64,000 nucleotides of DNA from Bdellovibrionales bacterium (GTDB taxonomy: Bacteria > Bdellovibrionota > UBA1018): assembly GCA_016786465.1 (NCBI GenBank), contig JAEUWC010000014.1, forward strand, positions 80,972 through 144,971, in the 5' to 3' direction. Numbering within the stretch: the first letter of the stretch is position 1; the number at the start of each line of letters is the position of its first letter. A program made the position numbers and the translations under genes. Of the stretch, positions 27,276 to 35,346 are shown in pieces. The notes beneath the pieces are model-generated. The model had not been told where the DNA came from. It did no database searches and saw only the letters and a list, made by a program, of their open reading frames with translations.

Positions 27276-28388
27276 TCAGTAGGTGGTCTGTTCGACCACA
27301 AGCCCCTTTTGTGAAGCTTCGAACGGCAATACACGAATCGTTTCGGAAGCGATCTTTTCTTGAATCTTCTTTTTCAGAACCGGATCGCCTGACGGAACAA
27401 AGATAAAGAAGCAGCCGCCGCCGCCCGCACCGCAAATCTTACCGGACACGACTTGGTTGCCCGCATCTTTGGCCAGTCTTCGGGCTTCCAAGAATGCTTG
27501 ATCCATTTCGGGGGTCGAAATTCCCGCCGCCAACGTTCGTCGGACCGACCATTCGGCGTCGATCGCTTGGCTTGCTGCCATCCAATCCTTTTTCAAAAGG
27601 GCAGCTTCCAGGTCGGCCGTGGCTTTCGCTATCTGCGCAAATCGTTCGCGAACCTGATCTTGCTTGTCGATGAAGGATTTGAATAGCGCCCAGTTATTGA
27701 TTCCCGAATTCCGGGACTGACCCGAATAGAAAAGAAGCAAACGGTCTTGGACTTCCGGCAATAAACTTTCAGGTAGCCATTCACGGGCATTGGATCCTTC
27801 GCGCCAGCGAAGGGCTTGTAGACCGCCGAACATCGCACCGTAATAATCCTGCATCCCGGCGGGAACGTGAATCACGGTGGTTTCTACGTCGCGGGTGATT
27901 TCGATGAATTTTTCGCCATCTTTCATGACGTCGATCGAATCGCGCGACCATTTGGCTAGGGCACCGATCATGGCAACCGAAAGGGCGGATGACCCGCCCA
28001 GGCCGGCGCCAGCTGGACTTTTCGCGCGTGTAGAAAGCTTAACGCCGACTTTTGGATCAAAGCGGCCTGACCTTTTTCTTTCCTGCGCAAAGTAGCGCAG
28101 AAGCTTGAAGTGAAGTTCCAGCTGCGGAGGAACGCCCGCAGGCATCGGCCCGTGGGTCAGAAAATCATCCCACTTCAGAAACATTTCTTTTCCTTGGTCG
28201 TCTGCGCGTAAAAGCACGTCAGGAACGCCAGGTCCGCCGGGGACTTCGTCAATTTCGGCTTCGGCAAAAAGGCTGATGCCCAGGTTCAAAGTGGTCGGGC
28301 GGTCCAAAAACAAATAGATCGGCCAGATGTCGACAGTGCCGCCGGCCAGGTCGACGCGAGTCGGCGCTTTGGATCGAATTTTACGCAT
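27276..28388 (-). CDS. GHMP-family sugar kinase
   Basis: The 370-residue kinase has GHMP motif 1 as SKAPTRVDLAGGTVD, the ATP-binding motif 2 as SPAGAGLGGSSALS, and motif 3 as KICGAGGGGCFF. The TRVDLAGGTVDIWP opening resembles heptose-7-phosphate kinases (HddA) and fucokinase-type members, so a role in envelope sugar activation is plausible but unproven. It lies between hpt (26-bp gap) and the DUF429 gene. Confidence 0.85.
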   Translation of the reverse strand: MRKIRSKAPTRVDLAGGTVDIWPIYLFLDRPTTLNLGISLFAEAEIDEVPGGPGVPDVLLRADDQGKEMFLKWDDFLTHGPMPAGVPPQLELHFKLLRYFAQERKRSGRFDPKVGVKLSTRAKSPAGAGLGGSSALSVAMIGALAKWSRDSIDVMKDGEKFIEITRDVETTVIHVPAGMQDYYGAMFGGLQALRWREGSNAREWLPESLLPEVQDRLLLFYSGQSRNSGINNWALFKSFIDKQDQVRERFAQIAKATADLEAALLKKDWMAASQAIDAEWSVRRTLAAGISTPEMDQAFLEARRLAKDAGNQVVSGKICGAGGGGCFFIFVPSGDPVLKKKIQEKIASETIRVLPFEASQKGLVVEQTTY

Positions 28389-28414
28389 GGTCAGAATCCC
28401 CCAGATCCCAAGTC

Positions 28415-28963
28415 TTAGTGATCGTGTTCCAAATATCCAATGTAAGGAAGTCCGCGGTACGCCCCGGCGTAATCCAAGCCATAGCCGATGACGAATTCGT
28501 TCCCGATTTTGAAGCCGACGTAATCCACATCGACATCCACCTTCATGCTGTCGGGCTTCATCAGAAGCGAGCAGCAGCGAAGCGAAGCCGGTTGGCGTGT
28601 TTTGATCATGTTCAAAATATAGGAAAGCGTCAGGCCGGAATCGACAATGTCTTCAAACACGATGACGTGCTTGCCTTCCAAGGGTTCGTTGATGTCCAAG
28701 GTCACTTTGACTTCGCCGCTAGTGACCTTGCGATTTCCATAGCTGGAAACACCCAAGAATTCGCAGACCACAGGCTGGTCCAGCTTGCGAATGATGTCAG
28801 CGAAAAAAATGAAGGAACCCTTCAAGATGCAGATCGCTGTGATTTCTTTTCCGCGATAATCAGCGGCGATTTCATGTGCAAGTTCGGTCAAACGGGCTTG
28901 CAGTTTTACTTCTGGAATCAAGACTTTCGGCGACTTGCCGGATTCGTGCTTAGACGTAGGCAT
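28415..28963 (-). CDS. hpt: Hypoxanthine phosphoribosyltransferase
   Basis: Salvages hypoxanthine or guanine with PRPP to IMP or GMP. The 182-residue type I PRTase has the PRPP loop VIVFEDIVDSGLTL and the purine-side DYVGFKIGNEFVIGYGLDY. Size and motifs are normal. It overlaps the upstream phosphoribosyltransferase gene by 14 bp, so purine and pyrimidine salvage are translationally linked. Confidence 0.94.
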   Translation of the reverse strand: MPTSKHESGKSPKVLIPEVKLQARLTELAHEIAADYRGKEITAICILKGSFIFFADIIRKLDQPVVCEFLGVSSYGNRKVTSGEVKVTLDINEPLEGKHVIVFEDIVDSGLTLSYILNMIKTRQPASLRCCSLLMKPDSMKVDVDVDYVGFKIGNEFVIGYGLDYAGAYRGLPYIGYLEHDH

Positions 28964-29765
28964 TGTTTAGAATCTCCCCAAAGCCCCCTCCACCGGGGAC
29001 GATATACTGCTTATCATTCAAACCTTTTTCGCGGTCCCAGAAAGTTCCAGGGATCGACTTCAAAGTTTCAGCATCGGATAGACCGCGGTCCAAACGGACG
29101 GCGTAAATTTCTAGATCTGGATGCGCAGTCGTGACCCGCTTCAAATATTCGGGTGTGACAATACAGTGCAGCGCGACGTACTTGCGCGCGGGATTGGGGT
29201 CCATCTTCTTGTACAGATTCACCGCTTCGACCAGCGTCCCGCCGGTGGCACCCATGGGATCCGGGAAAAGCACGATTCCTCCGGCCACGCCGCCCCCGAT
29301 TTTATGACCGGAAACACGGCTGCCGGTGACTTGTTCGGCGTGATCCGTCATCCGACCAATCGAAATATGATCTTGCCGAACTTTCGATGGGTTCATGAAG
29401 TAATTCAGGGCCGTGTAGCAAATGTGCGATGGAAGCGTTCCCGCACGCGCTAGGTTCACGGTCACCACAGGAACTTCGGGATCAATCACCGGCCCCTGAT
29501 AAATGCCTTCTTTTGGGTGCGACTGCGCCATGCGCGTTCGCATGGCGACTTGCTTTCGGGGGAATTCACGATTCACCACGATTTTCAAAAGGGACGAATA
29601 GATCGTCGTGACCAGCTCGTTGATCACAGGCTGGGTCGTCGATTCGGCACAAAGCTGCGCTAAGTGCGATAGCAGGAAGGGGTCCGACAGAATGTGGACC
29701 CTCTTCCCGTATCGATGCTCGGTTTCCGAGAGCAGGTATTCCAGATTTTGAAACTGGATATCCAT
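28950..29765 (-). CDS. upp: Uracil phosphoribosyltransferase-like protein
   Basis: The 271-residue PRTase resembles uracil phosphoribosyltransferase. It has a PRPP-binding segment LFPDPMGATGGTLVEA and a C-terminal Gly-rich uracil loop YIVPGGGGFGE. VVTVNLARAGTLPSH matches the UPRTase R-AG region. It is longer than typical Upp (about 210 residues) and the C-terminal loop differs from the usual PGLGDAGDR. It may be a divergent subfamily or have another base specificity. Overlap with hpt supports nucleobase salvage. Confidence 0.75.
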   Translation of the reverse strand: MDIQFQNLEYLLSETEHRYGKRVHILSDPFLLSHLAQLCAESTTQPVINELVTTIYSSLLKIVVNREFPRKQVAMRTRMAQSHPKEGIYQGPVIDPEVPVVTVNLARAGTLPSHICYTALNYFMNPSKVRQDHISIGRMTDHAEQVTGSRVSGHKIGGGVAGGIVLFPDPMGATGGTLVEAVNLYKKMDPNPARKYVALHCIVTPEYLKRVTTAHPDLEIYAVRLDRGLSDAETLKSIPGTFWDREKGLNDKQYIVPGGGGFGEILNNAYV

Positions 29766-29774
29766 TTGCGCGGT

Positions 29775-30737
29775 TTACTTGATCTGAGCCGTTTCAGCGT
29801 AGAACGAATAAGTAACCGTCGAAATCGACTGACCGGCGCTGTTTCTGTCGCTTTTTGCAGCCTTGAAAATGCCAACCTGGTTCAGGGTCAAGCTGATGAA
29901 GGTTTTCTTCAGGCTTGGATCCAACAGGCTGATAGTAACGGTCTTTTCGTCGCTCGAGCCGGCAATTCCGTTGATCACGAAGTCAGTGAACCACTTTTGG
30001 AAATCAGCCGCCTTGTTTTCAGCCACCGTGATTTCGAAGTTTCCGATTTCAAATTTTCCAGGAACCTTGATCACTGTGCGGCTGCCGCCGGTCGAAGCCA
30101 ACGCCAGTTTTTGGTCAAATACGATTGGGCTGACCGAAATGACGCCTGATGTGTCGATTCCAGGAATGTCGATTTTGAAGGTCGAAGCCTGCGCAGGCTT
30201 TTCTTTTCCAGTCGTGACCGGGCAATTTCCGCCGCTTGCTTTCATAGTCTGAACTTGCTGCGCCGAAAACTTAAGCCCGAAAATGGCCTGTTCTTTACTG
30301 GTGGCGTCCAATGCCGGGAAAATAAACTGGGTGATCAGTCCGTCTTGGTACTTCAGTTCTTCAACCAACTTTTGGTTCAGGTCGCAGTTCAGAACCGAAT
30401 AGTTCGTAGAAGTTGCTTGCTGACCCTGAATGAAGGTTTGAAGCAAATTTGAAAGGCTTTTCGAAAAGCCGGTCGAGAATCCAAAATCCAAGTCGCTGAT
30501 CGAATAAGAACCGATGGTTTTTTGGACAGGAGAAGTCGATCCGGTTGAAAAACTGACCACGGGTGCTTCGATGTCGCCGCCACCCGATTCCTTCAGGTTT
30601 GCCGAGTTTTCAGTTCCATTCAAAGATAGGATTCCTGAACCCGAAGTAAAACCGCGACGTCCGACCGCGGCGTCCGCCGTGTTGAAAGTCGACATAACCA
30701 AAAGAGCCGAAAGCCCTAATACCCCAAGCTGAGCCAT
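29775..30737 (-). CDS. Secreted protein of unknown function
   Basis: Unrecognised, 320 residues. The N-terminus GVLGLSALLVMSTFNTADAA is a signal peptide, and the mature part is Ser/Thr/Gly-rich with alternating polar and hydrophobic strands. One Cys lies near residue 118 (VLNCDLNQ) and another in GGNCPV. A strong AAGGAGATC site 4 bases before ATG 30737 suggests high expression. The gene ends 9 bp before the uracil PRTase start, but the different cell compartments argue against a shared function. Confidence 0.7.
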   Translation of the reverse strand: MAQLGVLGLSALLVMSTFNTADAAVGRRGFTSGSGILSLNGTENSANLKESGGGDIEAPVVSFSTGSTSPVQKTIGSYSISDLDFGFSTGFSKSLSNLLQTFIQGQQATSTNYSVLNCDLNQKLVEELKYQDGLITQFIFPALDATSKEQAIFGLKFSAQQVQTMKASGGNCPVTTGKEKPAQASTFKIDIPGIDTSGVISVSPIVFDQKLALASTGGSRTVIKVPGKFEIGNFEITVAENKAADFQKWFTDFVINGIAGSSDEKTVTISLLDPSLKKTFISLTLNQVGIFKAAKSDRNSAGQSISTVTYSFYAETAQIK

Positions 30738-30787
30738 AGTGATCTCCTTAAAGATTTGTATGGCTATGCGTCTAGCAACAGGGTCGG

Positions 30788-31435
30788 TCAGTGTCCAGCT
30801 GGGACTGCGGTCTGAACGCTAGAAGCCGGTTTTTGGATCAAGCCGGGCGAAACCGGCTCTGGGCGGGCCAGATCCGGTTCGTGGCAAAAACGACAACGCG
30901 CCTCGTAAAAGTCCTTAGCACCCACCAAAACCTGGTCTGTGGCCTTGTTCCCTGCGGCGGATAGGCGCTGGCTACGGGTGGCTGGGCCACCGCAGACCAT
31001 GCAAACGGCCTGAAGCTTGGTCACACTTTCCGAAACGGCCAAAAGCTTGGGCATTGGTCCAAAGGGTTGGCCCATGAAATCCAAGTCCAAGCCAGCGACC
31101 ACGACGCGAATCCCGCGGTAGGCTAGCTTTTGGGCGACATCAATCACGGATTCGTCGAAGAACTGGGCTTCATCAATTCCGACCACCCGGGTGTTGTCAT
31201 CAACTAGATCCAAAATTTCGCGGGCATGGTGTACGGGGCGCGACAGGATGCGGCTGGCATCGTGGCTTTGAACGTGGTCTGCGCTGTAACGATTATCGAT
31301 GATGGGTTTGAAAACTTGGACTTTTTGGCGCCCAATCTGAGCGCGCTTCAGGCGGCGAAGAAGTTCTTCGGTCTTTCCGCTGAACATGCTTCCGCAAATG
31401 ACTTCGATGAAACCTGGCAAAGTTTTATGAAACAT
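30788..31435 (-). CDS. tdk: Thymidine kinase
   Basis: Type II thymidine kinase, phosphorylating thymidine with ATP. The 215-residue protein has the Walker A VICGSMFSGKTEELLRRL, the Walker B-like VVGIDEAQFFD with the catalytic Glu region, and the zinc-binding pairs CMVCGG and CRFCHEP. A C-terminal tail of about 25 residues is extra. With hpt and the upp-like gene nearby it completes a nucleotide-salvage neighbourhood. Confidence 0.95.
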   Translation of the reverse strand: MFHKTLPGFIEVICGSMFSGKTEELLRRLKRAQIGRQKVQVFKPIIDNRYSADHVQSHDASRILSRPVHHAREILDLVDDNTRVVGIDEAQFFDESVIDVAQKLAYRGIRVVVAGLDLDFMGQPFGPMPKLLAVSESVTKLQAVCMVCGGPATRSQRLSAAGNKATDQVLVGAKDFYEARCRFCHEPDLARPEPVSPGLIQKPASSVQTAVPAGH

Positions 31436-31487
31436 CCCAACATCCCCCGCCGATCGTTGAACTAAAAGATGGGTTCAGTGTCAACGC

Positions 31488-31949
31488 CTAGTTCTTCTTG
31501 CTGGTCTTCAGCGCTGGAAGCCCGTCTTCCAGTTTACGCAACGCGCTTAGTAATTGGCGGACGGAATTGTTTTTGCCGATGCAGGTTTTGAAAATGAAAG
31601 CGTCTTTTCCTTCGTTGCCGCGTGCGACCAAGGGATCAGCACAATGGATCTTTTTCTTACTGGGTTTCTGAACCTTTTCAGCTTCGGCTTTAGCCAAGCT
31701 TTGAAGCTGATCGAAGATCTGATCAAAAAGTGCCGGCTGTACATCCCCTTCTTTTTTCAAAACCAGCTTTTGGTAGCTGCGGGCTTCTGCCTGAGTGATC
31801 GAAGCGCGCGCCTGGATTTGTTTTTGCTTCTTTCCGGCGCCGTAAGCGACTTCCCAGTACTTGGGTGCAGCTACTTCTTCCGGAGTGCTGGCGATTGCCG
31901 GGCGGGTGAGCGCAAGAAGTACTGAAAAAAGCGGGACAAGCGTCTTCAT
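31488..31949 (-). CDS. Small secreted protein
   Basis: Unrecognised. The 153-residue product has the signal peptide MKTLVPLFSVLLALTRPAIA. The mature part is Lys/Ala/Gln-rich and helical, with two cysteines (IHCADPL and KTCIGK) that could form one disulfide. It lies between tdk and the zincin-motif gene on the same strand with short gaps (52 and 13 bp), so a shared transcript with the latter is likely. Confidence 0.65.
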   Translation of the reverse strand: MKTLVPLFSVLLALTRPAIASTPEEVAAPKYWEVAYGAGKKQKQIQARASITQAEARSYQKLVLKKEGDVQPALFDQIFDQLQSLAKAEAEKVQKPSKKKIHCADPLVARGNEGKDAFIFKTCIGKNNSVRQLLSALRKLEDGLPALKTSKKN

Positions 31950-31962
31950 GGTCGGATCATCT

Positions 31963-33018
31963 CTACAGACTGTCGAAGGCGCAATAGCGTTCTGTGGGGG
32001 GTTGGGGTTCGCAGGACAAGACTTCGCGAATCATCGGATTTCGGGCAAAGAGCAGTTCGATGCGGATGCGTTGGGAAGGGTGCTCGTCCGGAGCATTTGC
32101 AGCCAGATCATGGGGATCTTCCGGGCCAGGCGTGCATAGGTCGCGAACAGCATTTTTCACGGAAGCTTCCAGCTGGCGGTTATCAAATTCCTGGGAAAAT
32201 TCCTTGAGCGCTAGGGCAGTAACCCGGCCAGCCAGCCAGTCGGCGAAAACTTCGGGCCGCTGATCGGTCCGCCCGCATTCTTGGGTGCTTGCCTTGGGCT
32301 GTGGACCATAAATATTCTGCTCGACCAAAAGTCCCGTGACGGCAAAGCAGCGATTCAACCTGGGGTAAACTAAAGACGTGTCTGCGACCCATCCCTTTTT
32401 CTTCTGTTCGCAGGGATCAATCGCATGCGCAATTTCGTGTGCCAGCGTAAAGACCAGGTTGAACCACGAAGTCGTGGATCGCACGTAACCTCCGCCCAGA
32501 ATGATCTGAAGTGAATCGCGGGTTCGAATGTAATGGGCCAAGGGCCGATGAAGTATTTCCTTTTGGTCCGGGGTCAGTTCATCGGGATCTGGCCATCCCA
32601 ATTCGACGCGGTGAATTTCGCGGACCATTCGCTTTCTGTCCAGCTTGCTTAGACTGGTGTCGGGTTCATCGCGAATCAACTTTTCCATCGTCTTTTTGGT
32701 CCACCGAAGGGCCTGCTTCATTCGACGCTTTTTCGTCCGGGTATAGCTGTCCTCAATGAAACGTGCGGTGATCTTGGAAACGGATTCATTTGGGTGGGCC
32801 GCCGCTAGTTCCTCATAGCGACGATGGGATTCCAATTCGGCAAATGAATCCTCGTCCACCGACCCAGTGGGGTCGTGGATTTTTCCTCGAGTCTCGCAGA
32901 CTGACGCGAAAAGTTCGCGACAGTCCACGGGCCGGGGGTCCTTGCGCGTTTTTCCGGCGGGCTTTCGTTGCAGAACTTTGGGTGTTTGTACGGAAAACGG
33001 TTCGAACCACCAGGTCAA
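31963..33018 (-). CDS. Zincin-motif (HExxH) protein, probably membrane-anchored
   Basis: No named family recognised. The gluzincin-type motif LAHEIAHAIDP (about residues 200-210) suggests a zinc metallopeptidase. A downstream Glu in RPEVFADWLAGR fits the third ligand of a HExxH...E protease. Several Cys follow. The only ordinary start is TTG 33018. The frame stays open upstream to about 33105 and would encode RLIRSLSIALLGGIAALTWW, a membrane anchor. A GGAGG lies 8 bases before an ATT at 33105 and 11 before a CTG at 33102. The true start may be one of these. Confidence 0.7.
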   Translation of the reverse strand: MTWWFEPFSVQTPKVLQRKPAGKTRKDPRPVDCRELFASVCETRGKIHDPTGSVDEDSFAELESHRRYEELAAAHPNESVSKITARFIEDSYTRTKKRRMKQALRWTKKTMEKLIRDEPDTSLSKLDRKRMVREIHRVELGWPDPDELTPDQKEILHRPLAHYIRTRDSLQIILGGGYVRSTTSWFNLVFTLAHEIAHAIDPCEQKKKGWVADTSLVYPRLNRCFAVTGLLVEQNIYGPQPKASTQECGRTDQRPEVFADWLAGRVTALALKEFSQEFDNRQLEASVKNAVRDLCTPGPEDPHDLAANAPDEHPSQRIRIELLFARNPMIREVLSCEPQPPTERYCAFDSL

Positions 33019-33196
33019 GGCGGCGATGCCCCCAAGCAGGGCAATGGAAAGGCTCCGAATTAGACGCTTCGCACGTCCGGGGCCTAAAGGCGGGAGCTTC
33101 AGAATAAGTCGATCCTCCCTTTATCCATTATTTCAAAGACTTAGGACCTTGGGAAGAGAGGGTTAAGTTTCTAACTAGTGATTATATAAGGGTTAT

Positions 33197-33904
33197 TTAA
33201 AAAAACTGCGTCAGGGCTTTGGCAATGAACAAAAACAAGAAGAAAAAGCCTGTAACGAAGACACCCGCAAGCAAGATTTTCGGGAAGAAAGCGACGACCA
33301 ACGAACGCCCCGTTGAAGTTCGAAAGGTTTCGCGTGCGCCCACCACCATCAAAATCAGGCCGCCGATCCAAGCCACCGTCGAACCGACAACCGGAATGCT
33401 GGAAAGAATGGATGCTGCCGAAGCGTAGCAAACGATCTGAAGTGCGTGGTGGTACCGAATCTTTTCCGGAGCCCCATCGCGACCCGGTTCAATCAGAAGT
33501 CTTGCACCGGCATAGACAAAGAAACTGGTGAAAAGAATGGAAACCAGATGAAGGAAAGGATCAGCGATGACTCGGCCCATTCCCCAAAGCCAGTGCAGGA
33601 CCTGGTCGCGAAACTGAATCAGCTTCACGCTTTGTCCGGGCTGGTCGATATCGGCGACATCACCCATGATCTTGGTCAAATCCGCCAGTCTTTCTGAAAA
33701 AAGGCGACCAATAAGCGAATTCCAGAAGTATTCCATCGCCGTCCCCAACCAATGGGTCACCAGCGCAAAAACGATGGGCGGATTCGGATCCGATTCAGGA
33801 CTAAGGTTTCTGAAAAACTGGCTGGGCCGAGTCAGGATCGCTTTGACCTTGTCGAAGTAAAGGCGGATCCAAACCCAAGGTCCTGATGTTTCAAATTCGG
33901 TCAT
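33197..33904 (-). CDS. Yip1-like polytopic membrane protein
   Basis: The 235-residue membrane protein has about five hydrophobic segments. The layout resembles Yip1-domain proteins: a soluble N-terminus (KVKAILTRPSQFFRNLSP), then ALQIVCYASAASILSSIPVV and a final LLAGVFVTGFFFLFLFI. Its ATG overlaps the stop of the DUF4340 gene by 4 bp, so it belongs to the GldA-F-G-like operon, whose last gene it is. Confidence 0.75.
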   Translation of the reverse strand: MTEFETSGPWVWIRLYFDKVKAILTRPSQFFRNLSPESDPNPPIVFALVTHWLGTAMEYFWNSLIGRLFSERLADLTKIMGDVADIDQPGQSVKLIQFRDQVLHWLWGMGRVIADPFLHLVSILFTSFFVYAGARLLIEPGRDGAPEKIRYHHALQIVCYASAASILSSIPVVGSTVAWIGGLILMVVGARETFRTSTGRSLVVAFFPKILLAGVFVTGFFFLFLFIAKALTQFF

Positions 33905-35346
33905 TTGACCTTCTTCTTAAAGAAATCCGGTGACTTCGGCAATGATTCAAAAATAATCGGGTCGACACGGACGATTTCGCTTTTAGGAACCAGCATGTCG
34001 CGAGCGAAAACTTTGTCGCTGGACTTCCAAAAAACAAGGTCGCGCTTGGTTTCGCCCTTTTCATCTGCGATTTGAACGCGGATGCCGCTTTCTTCACCCT
34101 TGGGTTGGGTCTTGCCCAAGAATTCGGTAATCTTGTTTCCCGAAATTCGATCCAAGAACTGGTTCACCTGATCCAAGTCGGCTTCGGATTTGTCGGCGGC
34201 CAGAAGCCACTTGCCCGCCATGTTTTCCAGAACCAATGGGTTTCCGCCCAAAGCGCCGCCTGAAAAGCTGAGCTTCTTGGCGCCAAATCGGTCCATCGAA
34301 GTGATCAGTTTGGTTAAGCGGATGTCTTTCAAATCCTTTAGGAAGCGATCCTTCGAACTGGGTTCAAGTTCGTACAGAACTTCGGTGGTCGAAAGCGTTG
34401 CATAAAGCTTGAAGTCATTGACTGCGGGTTTTCCCGAACCGCCTTTTTGATAAAGGCTTAAAGTGATCAAGTCCGCATCGCGTTTCAGATCAAACTTGGC
34501 CACGCGCTTTGCGTTGGAAAGAATCGACTTGGATCGAGCGTCGGTTCTTTTTTCGGAAATAAAGTCCTTCGCCGTCATGTAAGCAATCGCGTTCAAAAGC
34601 GTATCGATGTTTTCGATGTCGCCTGCGATGTCCTGATTCAAAACCCAAGACGTGTCCTTTCGGGTGGCGTCCCATTTTCCTTTTGGGCCTTCGAAATGAA
34701 TCGCTTTGATTTCGTGCGGGTTCCAGGTCATCAGCTTTTTGTCGCGCCAGTGACTGGCTGGGTGTTCCAGATTGGTTTTAAAGTGATTGGCGATCAGCAG
34801 AACTTTCTTTTCGTCTTTTGGCAATGCGTACTGAGAATCGCCAATCGGGTGCGTGTCACCCAAAATCAGCGAATAGACCGTTCCGTCTTCCATCGTCAGT
34901 TCAACTTTCTTCGCTGACTTTCGGCTGGTTTCATCCAGCCGATATTCTGCAAGAAGCGTCTTTTTCTTGTCTTCGGTTTCAACCGTCAGGTCGATGGTGT
35001 CCGAAGGGGCTAGGGTCGTCAGTGACGAAACCAAAGAATTGACTGAACTGTCGTCGGCTTTCAAAACCAACGGTTCGACCCATTCCCATTTCGATGAATC
35101 GCCGGGCTTGCAAAGCTTGCCCTGGTCCAGACATCGGAACTTGAAAGACTTCTTTCCATCCGAAACCCGGATAGTGGCGATCGCCTTTCCCTTTAAAGGA
35201 AGGGCCTTTCGATCGGATTCGTCCTGAGCTTCTTTTTTCGGGCGGTAGCTGGTTTCCAGCCAAAGCGCGACACCCCCCAGCGCTACTAATGTCACCGCCA
35301 GGATCAGGGGCTTCTTCCAATTTGCTGCCTGGTAGTGGGTGGTCAT
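33901..35346 (-). CDS. DUF4340 protein of an ABC-type envelope system
   Basis: The 481-residue protein has one N-terminal transmembrane helix (PLILAVTLVALGGVALWL) and a large extracytoplasmic part with two to three repeats of the DUF4340 type. These are recognisable around YRLDETSRKSAKKVEL, YSLILGDTHP and ALPKDEKKVLLIAN. DUF4340 genes commonly follow GldG-like genes, as here, and the stop/start overlaps on both sides (4 bp) show one operon. No enzymatic motif is visible. Confidence 0.82.
   Translation of the reverse strand: MTTHYQAANWKKPLILAVTLVALGGVALWLETSYRPKKEAQDESDRKALPLKGKAIATIRVSDGKKSFKFRCLDQGKLCKPGDSSKWEWVEPLVLKADDSSVNSLVSSLTTLAPSDTIDLTVETEDKKKTLLAEYRLDETSRKSAKKVELTMEDGTVYSLILGDTHPIGDSQYALPKDEKKVLLIANHFKTNLEHPASHWRDKKLMTWNPHEIKAIHFEGPKGKWDATRKDTSWVLNQDIAGDIENIDTLLNAIAYMTAKDFISEKRTDARSKSILSNAKRVAKFDLKRDADLITLSLYQKGGSGKPAVNDFKLYATLSTTEVLYELEPSSKDRFLKDLKDIRLTKLITSMDRFGAKKLSFSGGALGGNPLVLENMAGKWLLAADKSEADLDQVNQFLDRISGNKITEFLGKTQPKGEESGIRVQIADEKGETKRDLVFWKSSDKVFARDMLVPKSEIVRVDPIIFESLPKSPDFFKKKVK

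Noticed and set aside
28418..29134. 238-codon plus-strand frame opposite hpt and the upp-like gene
   Set aside because: Antisense to two well-supported enzymes.
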